Shown piece by piece: positions 1 to 8,953 of a stretch of 64,000 bases of DNA. Position numbers and translations under genes: made by a program. The stretch comes from Kordiimonas sp. SCSIO 12610. Lineage in GTDB: Bacteria; Pseudomonadota; Alphaproteobacteria; Sphingomonadales; Kordiimonadaceae. Location of the stretch: positions 1,188,501-1,252,500 of the forward strand of contig NZ_CP073747.1 of the NCBI RefSeq assembly GCF_024398015.1. The letters are read 5' to 3'. The notes below the pieces were generated by a model. The model worked only from the letters and a program-made list of their open reading frames with translations, ran no database searches and had not been told where the DNA came from. Within the stretch, counting starts at the first letter, position 1; every line of letters starts with the position of its first letter.

Positions 1-584
1 ATGAACTCTGACCCCGTACCTTGTTGAGGATGGGGTCGTTCACCAAAATCACTTCCCGCAGCGCCCGCCAGCGCATCAATATTCGCGAATATCCGTTTAA
101 GGTTAGGGACAATCGGTATTGTTAATCCAGGGTTTTCTTCTGTTTGCCTGATCACTAATTTTAAAGGTCCAAACCACCGGAACCACAAGGTTTCTATTTC
201 TGCTGTGCCTCTGGACTTGGGGATTAAATCAATATGAGCTTCGCCGTCTTCCGGTGTGATCATGACAGGCTCCTGCGCGCTTTGGTCCAGTATGTCGTTG
301 ACCTTTATACTGGCCTCCACGGCGGGAATGGATTGTCCGGCTGCGCTTGTCATAGAAAGTGTTAGTATGCCTGTGGCCGATAGGGGAATTTGCGAAGGTT
401 CTTCCGCGCTGAAAACAATCTCGCGCGGGTGCGTGCACATGAAGCCGTCAATAAGCATAAGAAATATCAGAAGGATGATATAAAAACCAATCACAGGCAA
501 AAGGGCAGGGGCAAGCGCGAGCATGAAAATAGAGGCTGGAACTGCCGCTAAAAACAACCAGAATGCACGCATGGAAGGCCGCAT
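1..584 (-). CDS. DUF58 domain protein, N-terminal part (cut by window edge)
   Basis: The reading frame runs from the ATG at 584 off the left edge (194 codons present). It starts MRPSMRAFWLFL, with two hydrophobic segments at about residues 8-24 and 30-47, followed by an extracytoplasmic beta-rich stretch containing RWFGPLKL, a hallmark of the DUF58 N-terminus. The C-terminal vWA-like DUF58 core lies outside the window. An AAGGGGA ribosome-binding site precedes the ATG. It lies 13 bases downstream of the MoxR stop. MoxR-DUF58 pairs are a known gene combination in which DUF58 is thought to be the membrane partner of the AAA+ ATPase; substrate unknown. Confidence 0.85.
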   Translation of the reverse strand, partial: MRPSMRAFWLFLAAVPASIFMLALAPALLPVIGFYIILLIFLMLIDGFMCTHPREIVFSAEEPSQIPLSATGILTLSMTSAAGQSIPAVEASIKVNDILDQSAQEPVMITPEDGEAHIDLIPKSRGTAEIETLWFRWFGPLKLVIRQTEENPGLTIPIVPNLKRIFANIDALAGAAGSDFGERPHPQQGTGSEF

Positions 585-597
585 AATATTCCCCTTA

Positions 598-1554
598 TTA
601 GCGCGGTGCTTTAACTTGTTCGATCAACTGGCTTACCACATCGCTCGCGCGTATGCCCTCGATCTCGGCGGTTGGGCTGAGAACCAAGCGGTGGCAAAGG
701 GCAGGGAGAATGATACGTTTGATGTCGTCAGGAACAACATAGTCACGACCTTCCATCGCGGCGCACGCCCGTGCAGCACGCGCCATCATAGCGCCGCAGC
801 GGGGAGACGCCCCCACACGCACAGAAGGATGTTCCCGTGAACCACGAACCAAATCAACGATATAGTCAAGATTTTCAGTAGAAATCTGGATTTCGCTAAC
901 GGTTTTGCGCATTGCCTTTAATGTTTCGAGGGTAATTACGGGCTGTAAGTCCATATCGCGCACATGTGGCATGGTCGCGCGGTGCCCGTGCAAGCCAAGA
1001 ATCCGGCGTTCGTCATCGCGTGATGGATAGTCCAGAATATGTTGAAAAAGGAAACGATCCAGCTGGGCCTCCGGCAAGGGGTAGGTGCCTTGTTGCTCGA
1101 TCGGGTTTTGTGTCGCTATCACCATAAAACCAGCCCCCAAGTCATAATGGGTACCGTCAATAGTAACCTCGCGTTCATGCATGGCCTGCAAAAGGGCGGC
1201 CTGCGTTTTAGGCGGGGTTCTGTTGACCTCGTCAGCCAGGAGGATATCGGTGAAAATTGGCCCTTTTGTCAGCACAAATTTACTGGTTTCAAAATGATAG
1301 ATATTTGTACCCAACACATCGCCGGGCATTAAGTCCGGTGTAAACTGTATCCGGCCAAACCGCATATCAATGCTAGAGGCAAAAGACTGTGCGAGTAAGG
1401 TTTTTGCAACACCTGGTACGCCCTCGAAAAGGATATGCCCTTCGGATAGCAAACTAATGAATAAAAGATCAATGGCCTCGTGCTGTCCGACAATTGCCTT
1501 CGCAACATTGGATTGCAGCCGATGGGCGATGTCTTTAATTTCAAGAGTGTTCAT
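598..1554 (-). CDS. MoxR-family AAA+ ATPase
   Basis: A 318-residue MoxR-type AAA+ ATPase. Visible are Walker A GVPGVAKT (residues 45-52), Walker B around LLADEVNR (about 105-112) and sensor-1 ATQNP (about 148-152), then the small helical lid with SPRCGAMM. Length is normal. MoxR ATPases act as chaperones that assemble or activate vWA-domain proteins and metal centres in the envelope; that role is family knowledge. It overlaps the upstream DUF4350 gene by 4 bases and is followed closely by DUF58, so translation is probably coupled. The exact client is not shown by the sequence. Confidence 0.95.
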   Translation of the reverse strand: MNTLEIKDIAHRLQSNVAKAIVGQHEAIDLLFISLLSEGHILFEGVPGVAKTLLAQSFASSIDMRFGRIQFTPDLMPGDVLGTNIYHFETSKFVLTKGPIFTDILLADEVNRTPPKTQAALLQAMHEREVTIDGTHYDLGAGFMVIATQNPIEQQGTYPLPEAQLDRFLFQHILDYPSRDDERRILGLHGHRATMPHVRDMDLQPVITLETLKAMRKTVSEIQISTENLDYIVDLVRGSREHPSVRVGASPRCGAMMARAARACAAMEGRDYVVPDDIKRIILPALCHRLVLSPTAEIEGIRASDVVSQLIEQVKAPR

Positions 1555-2837
1555 TTTTTCTCCTCTTCACTAGCTGGCTCAGAATTTGTGACAGAACCAG
1601 AAAGAATTGTGTGGCGCCATTCATGAAATTGTTGGGCGATAATAACAATTCGCCCCCTTTGGTCCGGATCATCAACAGGAACATTTTGCGCGCGGATGCG
1701 GATTGTGCTGTAGGAAAGACTGCAACCACGAGCGTGGCTTCGGGCATCCAACCAGTCAATCAAACTGGCCTGACCGATATTGTCTGGTGCTCGCAGCGTT
1801 TCAGCAACCTGCAAGCCGCCATCGTCGATTAGTTTGATTAAGGCTTCTCTTTCGCGCTCTGCCAATCGGAAAATACGGGCGGTATTATTTAGGAATATGG
1901 CCTTGGAATCGCGTATGGATTTCTCTTGTCGAAGCGCTGCACCAAAACGTCTTGTTGTTGCAAACATGAATACCAATACGGCAAGGAGACTTGCGATCGT
2001 TGCATAAATGAAGGGCTGTGAGAACATAGCGCGAGCGAGCGACGGGTCCATTGTGAAGCCATGAATAATCTCATCAATCACAATCGTGTCCGCCGAGGCT
2101 GTAACGTCGCTTACCATTTGCAGCGTAAAATCAAGGTTCCAACCGTCACCGAGACCATGGTTTTGCAGTAGGTCTGGGTCGGATAATATCCAGATCGGCC
2201 AGTCGCCATAGTCTTTGTCTTCGGCGGTATATTTGCCGAGTAGAATACCATGCTCATTCCAAATAACAGGGTCTAGTTTGTCGTTTTTAATAAGCTGAAT
2301 ATCATTGATTTTCGGGGCGCCCGGCAGGTCATAAGTATTCTGCCAATTCGCAATGTTTTCGTCAGGTCGAATGATTTCAGTTTCTGAAGTGACGTAGTTC
2401 GCAATCTTTTCTGGGGTTTTCAGATTTAAGAGATTACTCGTAAGGATCCAGCCAGGCTTTCCCGGGTTCGGAACACCGCGGCGTTTTGGGAGAACCAACA
2501 ATGTCGGCGAATAATATGTCAGTGTATTTATATGGTCTTCGATGGATTTGATCGCCTGAGGTTCCAACAGAAACAAGGACGTTTTTGAACCTAGAAGTTT
2601 ACTGTCTGTATTGGCTTGGCTTTTAAGGATTTCAAATCCGTTTTTTTCCAATAGGTCGGCAATAGCGCCGTGGCCGATAGCGGACTTTGAAAAACTGTTG
2701 GTGCCTGATGTGACAGAATATTTTGCGTCATCCAATAAAACGCTGGTAACTGCCATCCCGATAGTGGCTGCTAATCCAAGCGCAATGAGCCAAAAGAGCG
2801 TTTTGCTTTTGAAAAGCTGGCTATCCGGTGCGGCCAT
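1551..2837 (-). CDS. DUF4350-type membrane protein
   Basis: A 428-residue protein with an N-terminal transmembrane helix (about residues 14-35), a large extracytoplasmic domain and a second helix near residues 268-290 followed by basic residues (TTRRFG), leaving a cytoplasmic tail of about 135 residues. Architecture and position between a DUF4129 gene and moxR match DUF4350 proteins of MoxR operons. Its ATG overlaps the last base of the upstream gene, and its end overlaps moxR by 4 bases. No catalytic motif is visible; function unknown beyond membership of the envelope-associated MoxR complex, which is inferred from context. Confidence 0.8.
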   Translation of the reverse strand: MAAPDSQLFKSKTLFWLIALGLAATIGMAVTSVLLDDAKYSVTSGTNSFSKSAIGHGAIADLLEKNGFEILKSQANTDSKLLGSKTSLFLLEPQAIKSIEDHINTLTYYSPTLLVLPKRRGVPNPGKPGWILTSNLLNLKTPEKIANYVTSETEIIRPDENIANWQNTYDLPGAPKINDIQLIKNDKLDPVIWNEHGILLGKYTAEDKDYGDWPIWILSDPDLLQNHGLGDGWNLDFTLQMVSDVTASADTIVIDEIIHGFTMDPSLARAMFSQPFIYATIASLLAVLVFMFATTRRFGAALRQEKSIRDSKAIFLNNTARIFRLAEREREALIKLIDDGGLQVAETLRAPDNIGQASLIDWLDARSHARGCSLSYSTIRIRAQNVPVDDPDQRGRIVIIAQQFHEWRHTILSGSVTNSEPASEEEKK

Positions 2838-3634
2838 TACTGCGCTTCCTTTCCGCGCTGAGCACCAGCCCTTGCATGTTTGGCTTCTTTGATCAGCGTG
2901 TCATATTGTGTGCGGCAGTTTTGATAGGTCTTGGCGTCGATGGTGATTTTTGCAAAAAGGTAGCTTTCAACGGCGCCTATCAAAAATTGCAACGCATGTG
3001 TTGCTTCCTGATTAAAGGTTGAACTCCGCAGGATTTCACGGCTTGTCAGCGATGGGCGTAATCGTAAAACATCCAGTTTTGACAGGTGCTGTAATAGGGC
3101 AAGCAGCATTAAATGAATGGCCTCGCCGTAATCGCCTTTAGCTGCCATGTCTTCTGCGTCTTGTAGGCTGACAGGGGACGAAACGGCATTATTTTTATCC
3201 TGCTTGGGAACAGCTTTGTGGCTGACTTTTTTCTTTGCAGAAGACGGGGGAGCGTACCCGCCAGTCATGCTGGATACAAGTAACCAGATAAAGGTGGCAA
3301 TGGCTGCAATACCGCCGACTATGAATATCCATTTGAGGGCAACCGCAAGCCATCTCGGAAAATCAACAGGTTTCTGATTCTGTGGCTTGGGAGTATTAGG
3401 TAGAACTTTTTGATATTGAGAATTGGATAAAATGCGCTCTAACGTATCGCGGTTTTCGCTTTCAGGCGGCGGTTGATAAGCGCTTTGTGTGTCCACGTTG
3501 GCTGTTTTGTTGGGTATGGTATCTTGCTGTCGCGGCTCTGAGAAATCAAATTCAAAGGCAACATAAAATAATCCAGCGGCTAAAAGTAAAAGCGCGGTGG
3601 TTTTGTGCCAATTGTGTTTTAAGAAGTTAATCAC
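2837..3634 (-). CDS. DUF4129 domain membrane protein
   Basis: A 265-residue protein with transmembrane helices at about residues 12-28 and 102-124. The C-terminal cytoplasmic region carries LRLRPSLTSREIL, the conserved core of DUF4129. The segment between the helices is rich in Gln, Pro and charged residues. It is the first gene of the minus-strand operon DUF4129-DUF4350-MoxR-DUF58, with 1- to 4-base overlaps that imply co-translation. The 111 bases upstream (3635-3745) presumably hold the operon promoter; I see no clear operator there. Related operons often also carry SpoIIM/RDD genes, which are absent here. Confidence 0.8.
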   Translation of the reverse strand: MINFLKHNWHKTTALLLLAAGLFYVAFEFDFSEPRQQDTIPNKTANVDTQSAYQPPPESENRDTLERILSNSQYQKVLPNTPKPQNQKPVDFPRWLAVALKWIFIVGGIAAIATFIWLLVSSMTGGYAPPSSAKKKVSHKAVPKQDKNNAVSSPVSLQDAEDMAAKGDYGEAIHLMLLALLQHLSKLDVLRLRPSLTSREILRSSTFNQEATHALQFLIGAVESYLFAKITIDAKTYQNCRTQYDTLIKEAKHARAGAQRGKEAQ

Positions 3635-3745
3635 TAATGCCCCCGATTGATAGTGATACTTGTAAAAGTTAACTAAGTTCCCGTAAAGAGATAAAAATAG
3701 AAATATGCATACGGCCTAAGCAATTAGGCGAATATTCGGCGAATG

Positions 3746-4411
3746 TTAAAAAACGGCATAAGAAGCGGGGTCTTTCGCCCTGTAAAGCATGGCAGGGCGT
3801 TGGGGGCCATCAGCGAACTTCTCCCCGGTTTCTTCAAGCAGGTCGAGAGAGAGAATCCACTTGCGAAAATTGCGCTTATCAAGCGGTTTTCCAGCGGTAG
3901 CTTCATATACTTTTTGTAACCGTGACAAGGTAAATTTCTCTGGCATAAACTGAAGCCCAATCGTTGAATAGGTCATTTTCGCACTCAGGCGATTAACAGC
4001 CATTTCAAGGATTTCGTCATGATCAAAAGCGAGCGCTGGTAATTCATTGATATTGAACCATTTTGCGTCCGCTGCATCCGTGTCGGGCTTAAGAGTGACT
4101 TTTTCAGACGGAATAAGGGTGAAATAGGCCACGCTAATCACGCGCTCGCGTGGGTCGCGGTCAACAGAGCTGAAGGTATAAAGTTGTTCCAGGTAAACAT
4201 CTTTAACGCCGGTTTCTTCTTCCAGTTCGCGTTTAGCACAGTCGCACGTGTCTTCATCCATTTTAATGAAACCGCCTGGAAGCGCCCATTTATTAATGAA
4301 TGGATCTGCACCTCTTTTGATCAACAAGACTTTAAGAGTGTCGTCTTGAACCGTGAATACAATTATGTCTGTCGTGACCGCGGGATGCGGATATTCATAA
4401 GAATATGTCAT
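3746..4411 (-). CDS. NrtR-family NUDIX-winged-helix regulator
   Basis: A 221-residue two-domain protein. The N-terminal NUDIX domain carries a complete Nudix box (G, five residues, E, seven residues, then RELEEETGV), so hydrolase chemistry may be retained. The C-terminal 65 residues (FTLSRLQKVYEA, PLDKRNFRKW, RPAMLYR) match the winged-helix DNA-binding domain of NrtR regulators. NrtR proteins bind ADP-ribose-type ligands and repress NAD-metabolism or sugar genes; here no NAD gene adjoins. The AT-rich upstream region holds a perfect 12-base inverted repeat (4433-4444/4463-4474), a likely autoregulatory operator. Specific target genes are unknown. Confidence 0.85.
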   Translation of the reverse strand: MTYSYEYPHPAVTTDIIVFTVQDDTLKVLLIKRGADPFINKWALPGGFIKMDEDTCDCAKRELEEETGVKDVYLEQLYTFSSVDRDPRERVISVAYFTLIPSEKVTLKPDTDAADAKWFNINELPALAFDHDEILEMAVNRLSAKMTYSTIGLQFMPEKFTLSRLQKVYEATAGKPLDKRNFRKWILSLDLLEETGEKFADGPQRPAMLYRAKDPASYAVF

Positions 4412-4420
4412 TTTTTCACT

Positions 4421-4474
4421 TTGTGTATTTACAACACTTAATATTTGTGTATTTTAGACAATATATTAAGTGTT
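4421..4474. promoter_or_regulatory. Inverted and direct repeats upstream of the NrtR-type gene
   Basis: AACACTTAATAT (4433-4444) and its exact complement ATATTAAGTGTT (4463-4474) are separated by 18 bases, so their centres are 30 bases (about three helical turns) apart. TTGTGTATTT is also repeated directly at 4421-4430 and 4445-4454. This arrangement suggests two operators bound cooperatively, most simply by the adjacent NUDIX/winged-helix protein. It lies between the divergent regulator gene and the candidate small RNA, so it could control both. Confidence 0.5.
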
Positions 4475-4499
4475 CTGTTTACGTTAAGTATTCTTAGCA

Positions 4500-4700
4500 T
4501 GAGGATGTTGTGAGTAGCAAGCTATATCAACAATTCCTGGGCGACGGCGAGTACAGATAGTGCACAATTGGGGGCGGAAGATAGGTCTGGCGATTATGAT
4601 CTTCCACTTTGCTGCATTTATTTTGGTCACGAATAAATGCGGTGCTTTGATTGGGGGATGTATCCCGCGGGGCGATAGCGTTCCGCGGGATCATTTTTTT
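4500..4700 (+). ncRNA. Candidate structured small RNA with intrinsic terminator
   Basis: This gene-free stretch holds three successive stem-loops on the plus strand: GGAAGAT (4576-4582) with ATCTTCC (4599-4605), GCATTTATT (4614-4622) with AATAAATGC (4632-4640), and ATCCCGCGG (4662-4670) with CCGCGGGAT (4683-4691), the last followed by seven T (4694-4700). No plus-strand protein gene lies upstream or downstream, so the terminator must serve an independent transcript. The 5' end is a guess just downstream of the 4433-4474 repeat. I cannot match it to 6S, SRP or tmRNA. A GTG-started frame across it (4560-4790) runs through the terminator and is not convincing. Confidence 0.4.
4662..4700 (+). terminator. 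Intrinsic terminator (plus strand)
   Basis: A perfect 9-base-pair GC-rich stem (4662-4670 with 4683-4691) is followed by CA and seven T. The T-run lies on the plus strand, so it does not terminate the neighbouring minus-strand CoA-transferase or NUDIX genes. Confidence 0.75.
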
Positions 4701-4794
4701 AGTTTCTTAAAGCATACTGGCTATTGCGAACACGCCAGTATAATACGGGCATTCCATGATTATCTGACAACCATTTCCGGTTGGCCTTAAACGC

Positions 4795-6003
4795 TTATTT
4801 CACTTTGATAGCACCGCTTGCGTTTAAAGTCTCGATTTCAGCAGTATCCATATTTAAAACGGTGCTCAATATCGCTTGTGTATGCTCTCCAACCATGGGA
4901 GGGGCGGTATATTCGGGTGTATCGTCGCCTGCAAAGCGGATTGGGCTTCTAACTGTTTGGATGTCGCCAATATCTGGATGCGGCGAAGAAATCACCGTAT
5001 TGCGCGCAGCAACAGTTGGAGCACGGAAGGCCTCACCCACACTTCGAACCTGACCAACCGGAACGGCAGCCTTGTTCAGGGCATCCAATAGACTTTCAGT
5101 TTCCCAGCCTAAAAATGCAGTTGCTAGGATTTCTGCCAGGTCTAATCGGTTGAGAGATCGGTTGTGATTGCTGATAAAGCGCTCATCAGCCGCTAGTTTT
5201 TCATCCTTAAGGACATTCAGGCACATACTTTTGAATTGCTTGTCGTTGCCAACCGCAAGCGCAATTTGCCCGTTTTTCGTGTCAAACAACTGATAGGGCA
5301 CAACGGTTGGGTGCGCGTTTCCGTATCGTTTTGCGTCCACACCTGTATTCAAGTATCCAGAAGCCACGTTTGCGAGTAGGTGCAGGGCGCTGTCGTAAAG
5401 CGCGATATCCAAATGCGCGCCTTCGCCGAACCTGTCCCGGTTAATCAGGGCTGCAAGGATTGCCTGTGTCGCATTCTGGCCGGTAACGAGGTCAATAAAC
5501 GCAACGCCCAGCCTTGTTGGCGGACCGTCAAGTTGGCCAGTGATGGCCATAAAACCCGATTCTGCCTGCAAGACAAAATCATAACCGGGGCGACCAGCCT
5601 CAGGTCCGGTCATGCCGTAGCCTGATATGGTGCAATAGACAATATTGGGGTTGATTTCCTTGATATCGTCATAGGAAAGGCCCATCCGTTTCAGGCTGCC
5701 TGGAAGGAAGTTCTCAACAATAATATCGGCTTTACGTGCAAGGTCACGAATGATTTTCTGGCCAGCTTCGGTTTTCATATCAACCGCGAGGCTTTGCTTG
5801 TTTCTGTTTGCGCACATATAATAGGTGGAAACACCATTTTTGGATGGTGGGGTCCATGCTCTTGTGTCATCGCCGCGAACAGGATGTTCAACCTTCCAGA
5901 TTTCTGCACCCAAATCCCCGAGGGTCATCGTTGACCAAGGCCCGGCAAGTACCTTGGAGAGGTCAAGAACTTTTATTCCCTTAAGCGGAAGTGTTGTTGG
6001 CAT
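4795..6003 (-). CDS. CaiB/BaiF family (class III) CoA-transferase
   Basis: A 402-residue class III CoA-transferase. The N-terminus (LPLKGIKVLDLSKVLAGPW) and the PGYDF motif are typical; Asp142 in PGYD aligns with the catalytic Asp that forms the acyl anhydride and CoA thioester in formyl-CoA transferase. The family moves CoA between carboxylic acids, for example oxalate, carnitine, bile acids or aromatic succinates; the substrate here is not evident. I chose the ATG at 6003, with GAAAG 8 bases upstream; an in-frame TTG at 6018 would add five residues. It stands alone, divergent from the TIR operon. It fits the acyl-CoA catabolic theme of the window. Confidence 0.9.
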   Translation of the reverse strand: MPTTLPLKGIKVLDLSKVLAGPWSTMTLGDLGAEIWKVEHPVRGDDTRAWTPPSKNGVSTYYMCANRNKQSLAVDMKTEAGQKIIRDLARKADIIVENFLPGSLKRMGLSYDDIKEINPNIVYCTISGYGMTGPEAGRPGYDFVLQAESGFMAITGQLDGPPTRLGVAFIDLVTGQNATQAILAALINRDRFGEGAHLDIALYDSALHLLANVASGYLNTGVDAKRYGNAHPTVVPYQLFDTKNGQIALAVGNDKQFKSMCLNVLKDEKLAADERFISNHNRSLNRLDLAEILATAFLGWETESLLDALNKAAVPVGQVRSVGEAFRAPTVAARNTVISSPHPDIGDIQTVRSPIRFAGDDTPEYTAPPMVGEHTQAILSTVLNMDTAEIETLNASGAIKVK

Positions 6004-6104
6004 GACTATATCTTTCAAATGTAATGTTTGGCTAGGATAAGACCAATTAGAATGCTTTTGTCCTGAAATATGGCTTTTCTAACAGGTGGCAGGGTTTTTG
6101 ATAA

Positions 6105-6123
6105 GCGATTATTTGATTATCGC
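6105..6123. promoter_or_regulatory. Imperfect dyad upstream of the TIR operon
   Basis: GCGAT (6105-6109) and ATCGC (6119-6123) flank a partly symmetrical AT-rich centre. TTTGAT is also repeated directly on either side of the left arm. It lies about 80 bases before the TIR start, in the 198-base gap between divergent genes, and looks like an operator. The cognate regulator is unknown. Confidence 0.3.
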
Positions 6124-6201
6124 CTTGATTTAAAGCGCAAAAAAAATACACTTCTGATCATAAATATGTACCATCTCGATGGGCTGTTCAGGGGAGAGTA
6201 T

Positions 6202-8328
6202 GTGGTAGGGCAGTATCATTATAAAGCATTCATAAGCTATAGTCACCGGGATAGAAAAATCGGTGAGCGGCTTCACAAATGGCTTGAACGCTATAAATTA
6301 CCCAAGTCATTGGTTGGTAAGGAAACCAGGATAGGGCATGTGCCAGCCCGGCTCGGCAAAATATTTCGCGATCGTGAAGAATTACCGGCCTCTGATGACC
6401 TGACAACCGAAATCCGTAAGGCACTCGAGCAATCGGAATTTATGATTGTTCTGTGTTCGCCGAATTCAGCATCATCCCGTTGGGTTAACCGAGAAATTCT
6501 GGATTTCAAACGCGTTCGCGGTGATAAATATGTCCTGCCAATTATCATCGACGGCGAACCGTTTGCGTCAAATGGCGATAACCCTGAAGCCGAGTGTTTC
6601 CCGCCTGCGCTGCGTTATAAGATTGGTGCCGATGGAATGCTGTCGTCAGAGCATGCAGAACCCATTGCAGCTGATCTGAGAAAATTTGCTGACGGTGAAA
6701 ATCGCGCCTTCCTAAAGATCGTCGCAGGACTGACCGGGGTTGGCCTCGACGAAATTGTCGAGCGAAATTACAAAAGAAAACAACGGATCGTGATGGCGGT
6801 CACGGCTTTAAGTTTACTAGCTGTGATAGTAATGAGCGCGCTTACGAACGAGGCAGTTACCGCCCGGCGTGAAGCAGAAAGACAGCGTGCTGTGGCTGTT
6901 GCGGCGCAAGCCCATGCAGAATTTCAGCGCGGAGAGGCCGAAGGCCTGATTGAATTTATGCTGACTGAACTTCATGACAAATTAAAGTCGGTTGGCAGAC
7001 TGGATGCACTCGGTGCGGTTGGGGAAAGAGCTGTGGGCTATTACGGTGGTCAAATTCTGGAAAATATGCCGGATGCATCCGTTGGCCGCAGTGCTCGTGC
7101 TTTCCTGTTGTTAGGTGAAGTTCAAAATAGCCTCGGGAATAGTAGTGAAGCACTCAAAATGTTTGAGCGTGCCGCCAAATCAACGGCAGCCGCGCTAGAT
7201 CGTGACCCCGATAATCCCGAGCGACTGTTCGACCATAGCCAAAGCGTTTATTACGTGGGCCTGATGGCGTGGGATACCAACGATATTGCCATGGTTGATA
7301 AAAACTGGCGCGCCTATCTGAAATATGCAGAGAAAATGGTATCCTTGGAGCCAGATAATATCAAATGGCAAAGGGAACTCGGGTTCGCCAATAGCAATAT
7401 GGGGGTATTGTTCTATGATGTTTATAATAGGCCAGATCAGGCGATCGAGTATTTTAATAATGCGATAGATTTGGCGAATCTGGTTTGGAGTAGCGACAAA
7501 AAAAACATAAATTATGGATACACGGTCGCCAATGAACATGCTTGGTTAGCAGATGCATTTAATCGTTTTGGCGCATATGGCAGAGCTTATTCGGAACGCA
7601 CTATTCAAAAGAAAATTTTTGAAGATTTACTTCGATTGGAACCTAACAATAAAAATGTTCAAAGTTTTCTTGCATATGCCATTATCGAAACTGTCCGTTA
7701 CGAGGCTATTCTCTTTAATACCTACAATAAAACTTCCATCCTGGAAGCAGTTGAATTGGCTGAGGATATTCATAATTTTGACCTTAGTAATCAAAGGTGG
7801 CTGGAACAGTTAACTAGTTACTATCTTGATCTTGCATACATATCGACAGAGTTTTCCGACTTTGAAACAGCAATTTATGCATCTGAGAGAGTAGAGTCTT
7901 TGATGAAGAAATTAGAAAACAAGGATATCAAGCCACGCGGGCGAAACTTAAGGCTATCACTCGATTTGGTTAAGGCGATTATTTCCGTACTTAATAAACC
8001 AAGTTCATCTGTTGAAATTACCCAGTTAATTACACGCTTAGAAAACCTAGAGGGCGAAGCGACGTTTGGTGATAATGAAAAGATTATTCTTGGCCATGCA
8101 TACTATTTTGCAGGAGTTGCTGCTGAAAATAATGATCAGATGGTTGTTGAAATGTTTGAGCGGGGAACCAGTATTTTGAACAGGCTGGACAATTTAAATC
8201 CCAGAACAAGAATTCTTATTGAAAAAATGCAGAGAAGATTAAACCGGATTGATGAGGCGGAGAAAATAAAAATGCATTTATTAGAGAATGGAATTTCAAA
8301 AGACTTTTTATCACGTGTTAATTATTAA
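6202..8328 (+). CDS. TIR domain-transmembrane-TPR protein
   Basis: A 708-residue protein. The N-terminal TIR domain (residues 7-150) has KAFISYSHRD, FRDREELPAS and CSPNSASSRWVNREI; Glu98 occupies the position of the catalytic Glu of NAD-cleaving TIR domains. A transmembrane helix follows at about 195-214, then an Ala/Glu/Arg-rich linker and a C-terminal region of about 450 residues with TPR-like helices (for example YFNNAIDLANLV), probably outside the cytoplasm. I chose the GTG at 6202, preceded by AGGGGAGAG, because the family begins right at this point; an ATG at 6070 would add 44 unconserved residues. First gene of a three-gene operon with the 193-residue protein and the cyclase. Function is inferred as NAD-linked signalling or defence. 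Confidence 0.85.
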   Translation: MVGQYHYKAFISYSHRDRKIGERLHKWLERYKLPKSLVGKETRIGHVPARLGKIFRDREELPASDDLTTEIRKALEQSEFMIVLCSPNSASSRWVNREILDFKRVRGDKYVLPIIIDGEPFASNGDNPEAECFPPALRYKIGADGMLSSEHAEPIAADLRKFADGENRAFLKIVAGLTGVGLDEIVERNYKRKQRIVMAVTALSLLAVIVMSALTNEAVTARREAERQRAVAVAAQAHAEFQRGEAEGLIEFMLTELHDKLKSVGRLDALGAVGERAVGYYGGQILENMPDASVGRSARAFLLLGEVQNSLGNSSEALKMFERAAKSTAAALDRDPDNPERLFDHSQSVYYVGLMAWDTNDIAMVDKNWRAYLKYAEKMVSLEPDNIKWQRELGFANSNMGVLFYDVYNRPDQAIEYFNNAIDLANLVWSSDKKNINYGYTVANEHAWLADAFNRFGAYGRAYSERTIQKKIFEDLLRLEPNNKNVQSFLAYAIIETVRYEAILFNTYNKTSILEAVELAEDIHNFDLSNQRWLEQLTSYYLDLAYISTEFSDFETAIYASERVESLMKKLENKDIKPRGRNLRLSLDLVKAIISVLNKPSSSVEITQLITRLENLEGEATFGDNEKIILGHAYYFAGVAAENNDQMVVEMFERGTSILNRLDNLNPRTRILIEKMQRRLNRIDEAEKIKMHLLENGISKDFLSRVNY

Positions 8329-8340
8329 GTTGAGGTATTT

Positions 8341-8922
8341 ATGACTTACGAAACTATTTTAAGAACAGTTCAAGTTGGCTTGAATGCATCCGGTGGGGGT
8401 GTTCGCTTCGATATTGATATGGATCAATATGATATTAGTCAGCATAAAGCCGAGATTATTGCAGCATTAAAGGCAAATATGCCGAACGAAGATGCGCAGG
8501 CAATTTATGATACCTATTGTAAATATTATGCAGTGATCCCGTCGGGTGGCTCGCCTTTGGATGTGTATGCAGAGGGACCAGTGGTTTTCCTTTATGTGGT
8601 TGATACAAATAGTGCGAATAACTGGCGGTTTCGTAAAGATGGAACATCGGGTGAGTTTATGGCTCGCAAAACTGATGCTGACCTGCAACCGGATGAGTTT
8701 GCCAAAAACTTTGGAAAAACCTTTGAGATTCTGCGGGATGCTGACGGTGTGATCATGTACGGTGTTTATGACAACTGTACTGATTTTGACCAACCGGGTA
8801 CAACACCGCACTGTATTTTCTCTTTCGATATTTTCATGAAAATTCTTCAGGGTAATAAGGTGACAAATATCACCATTGATCCGGGTGTGGGAAATGGCGA
8901 TGGCAAAGACCGTCGGCCTTGA
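8341..8922 (+). CDS. Uncharacterised protein of the TIR-cyclase operon
   Basis: A 193-residue soluble protein that I do not recognise. It starts at an ATG with GAGG upstream, 12 bases after the TIR gene stop. It has no signal peptide or transmembrane helix; it begins with a beta-rich stretch (VQVGLNASGGGVRFDID), has aromatic-rich central strands (PVVFLYVVDT, WRFRKDG), and ends in a Gly/Asp-rich, disordered-looking tail. The mixed alpha/beta composition could suit a ligand-binding or adaptor protein. Its position between a TIR protein and a cyclase implies a shared role. No enzymatic motif can be named. Confidence 0.85.
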   Translation: MTYETILRTVQVGLNASGGGVRFDIDMDQYDISQHKAEIIAALKANMPNEDAQAIYDTYCKYYAVIPSGGSPLDVYAEGPVVFLYVVDTNSANNWRFRKDGTSGEFMARKTDADLQPDEFAKNFGKTFEILRDADGVIMYGVYDNCTDFDQPGTTPHCIFSFDIFMKILQGNKVTNITIDPGVGNGDGKDRRP

Positions 8923-8953
8923 TTTACTGCATTTAGCGGCAAGGAAATAATCT

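Noticed and set aside
4560..4790. GTG-started 76-codon frame on the plus strand
   Set aside because: It runs through three stem-loops and a perfect terminator with T-run and has no ribosome-binding site; an RNA explanation fits better.
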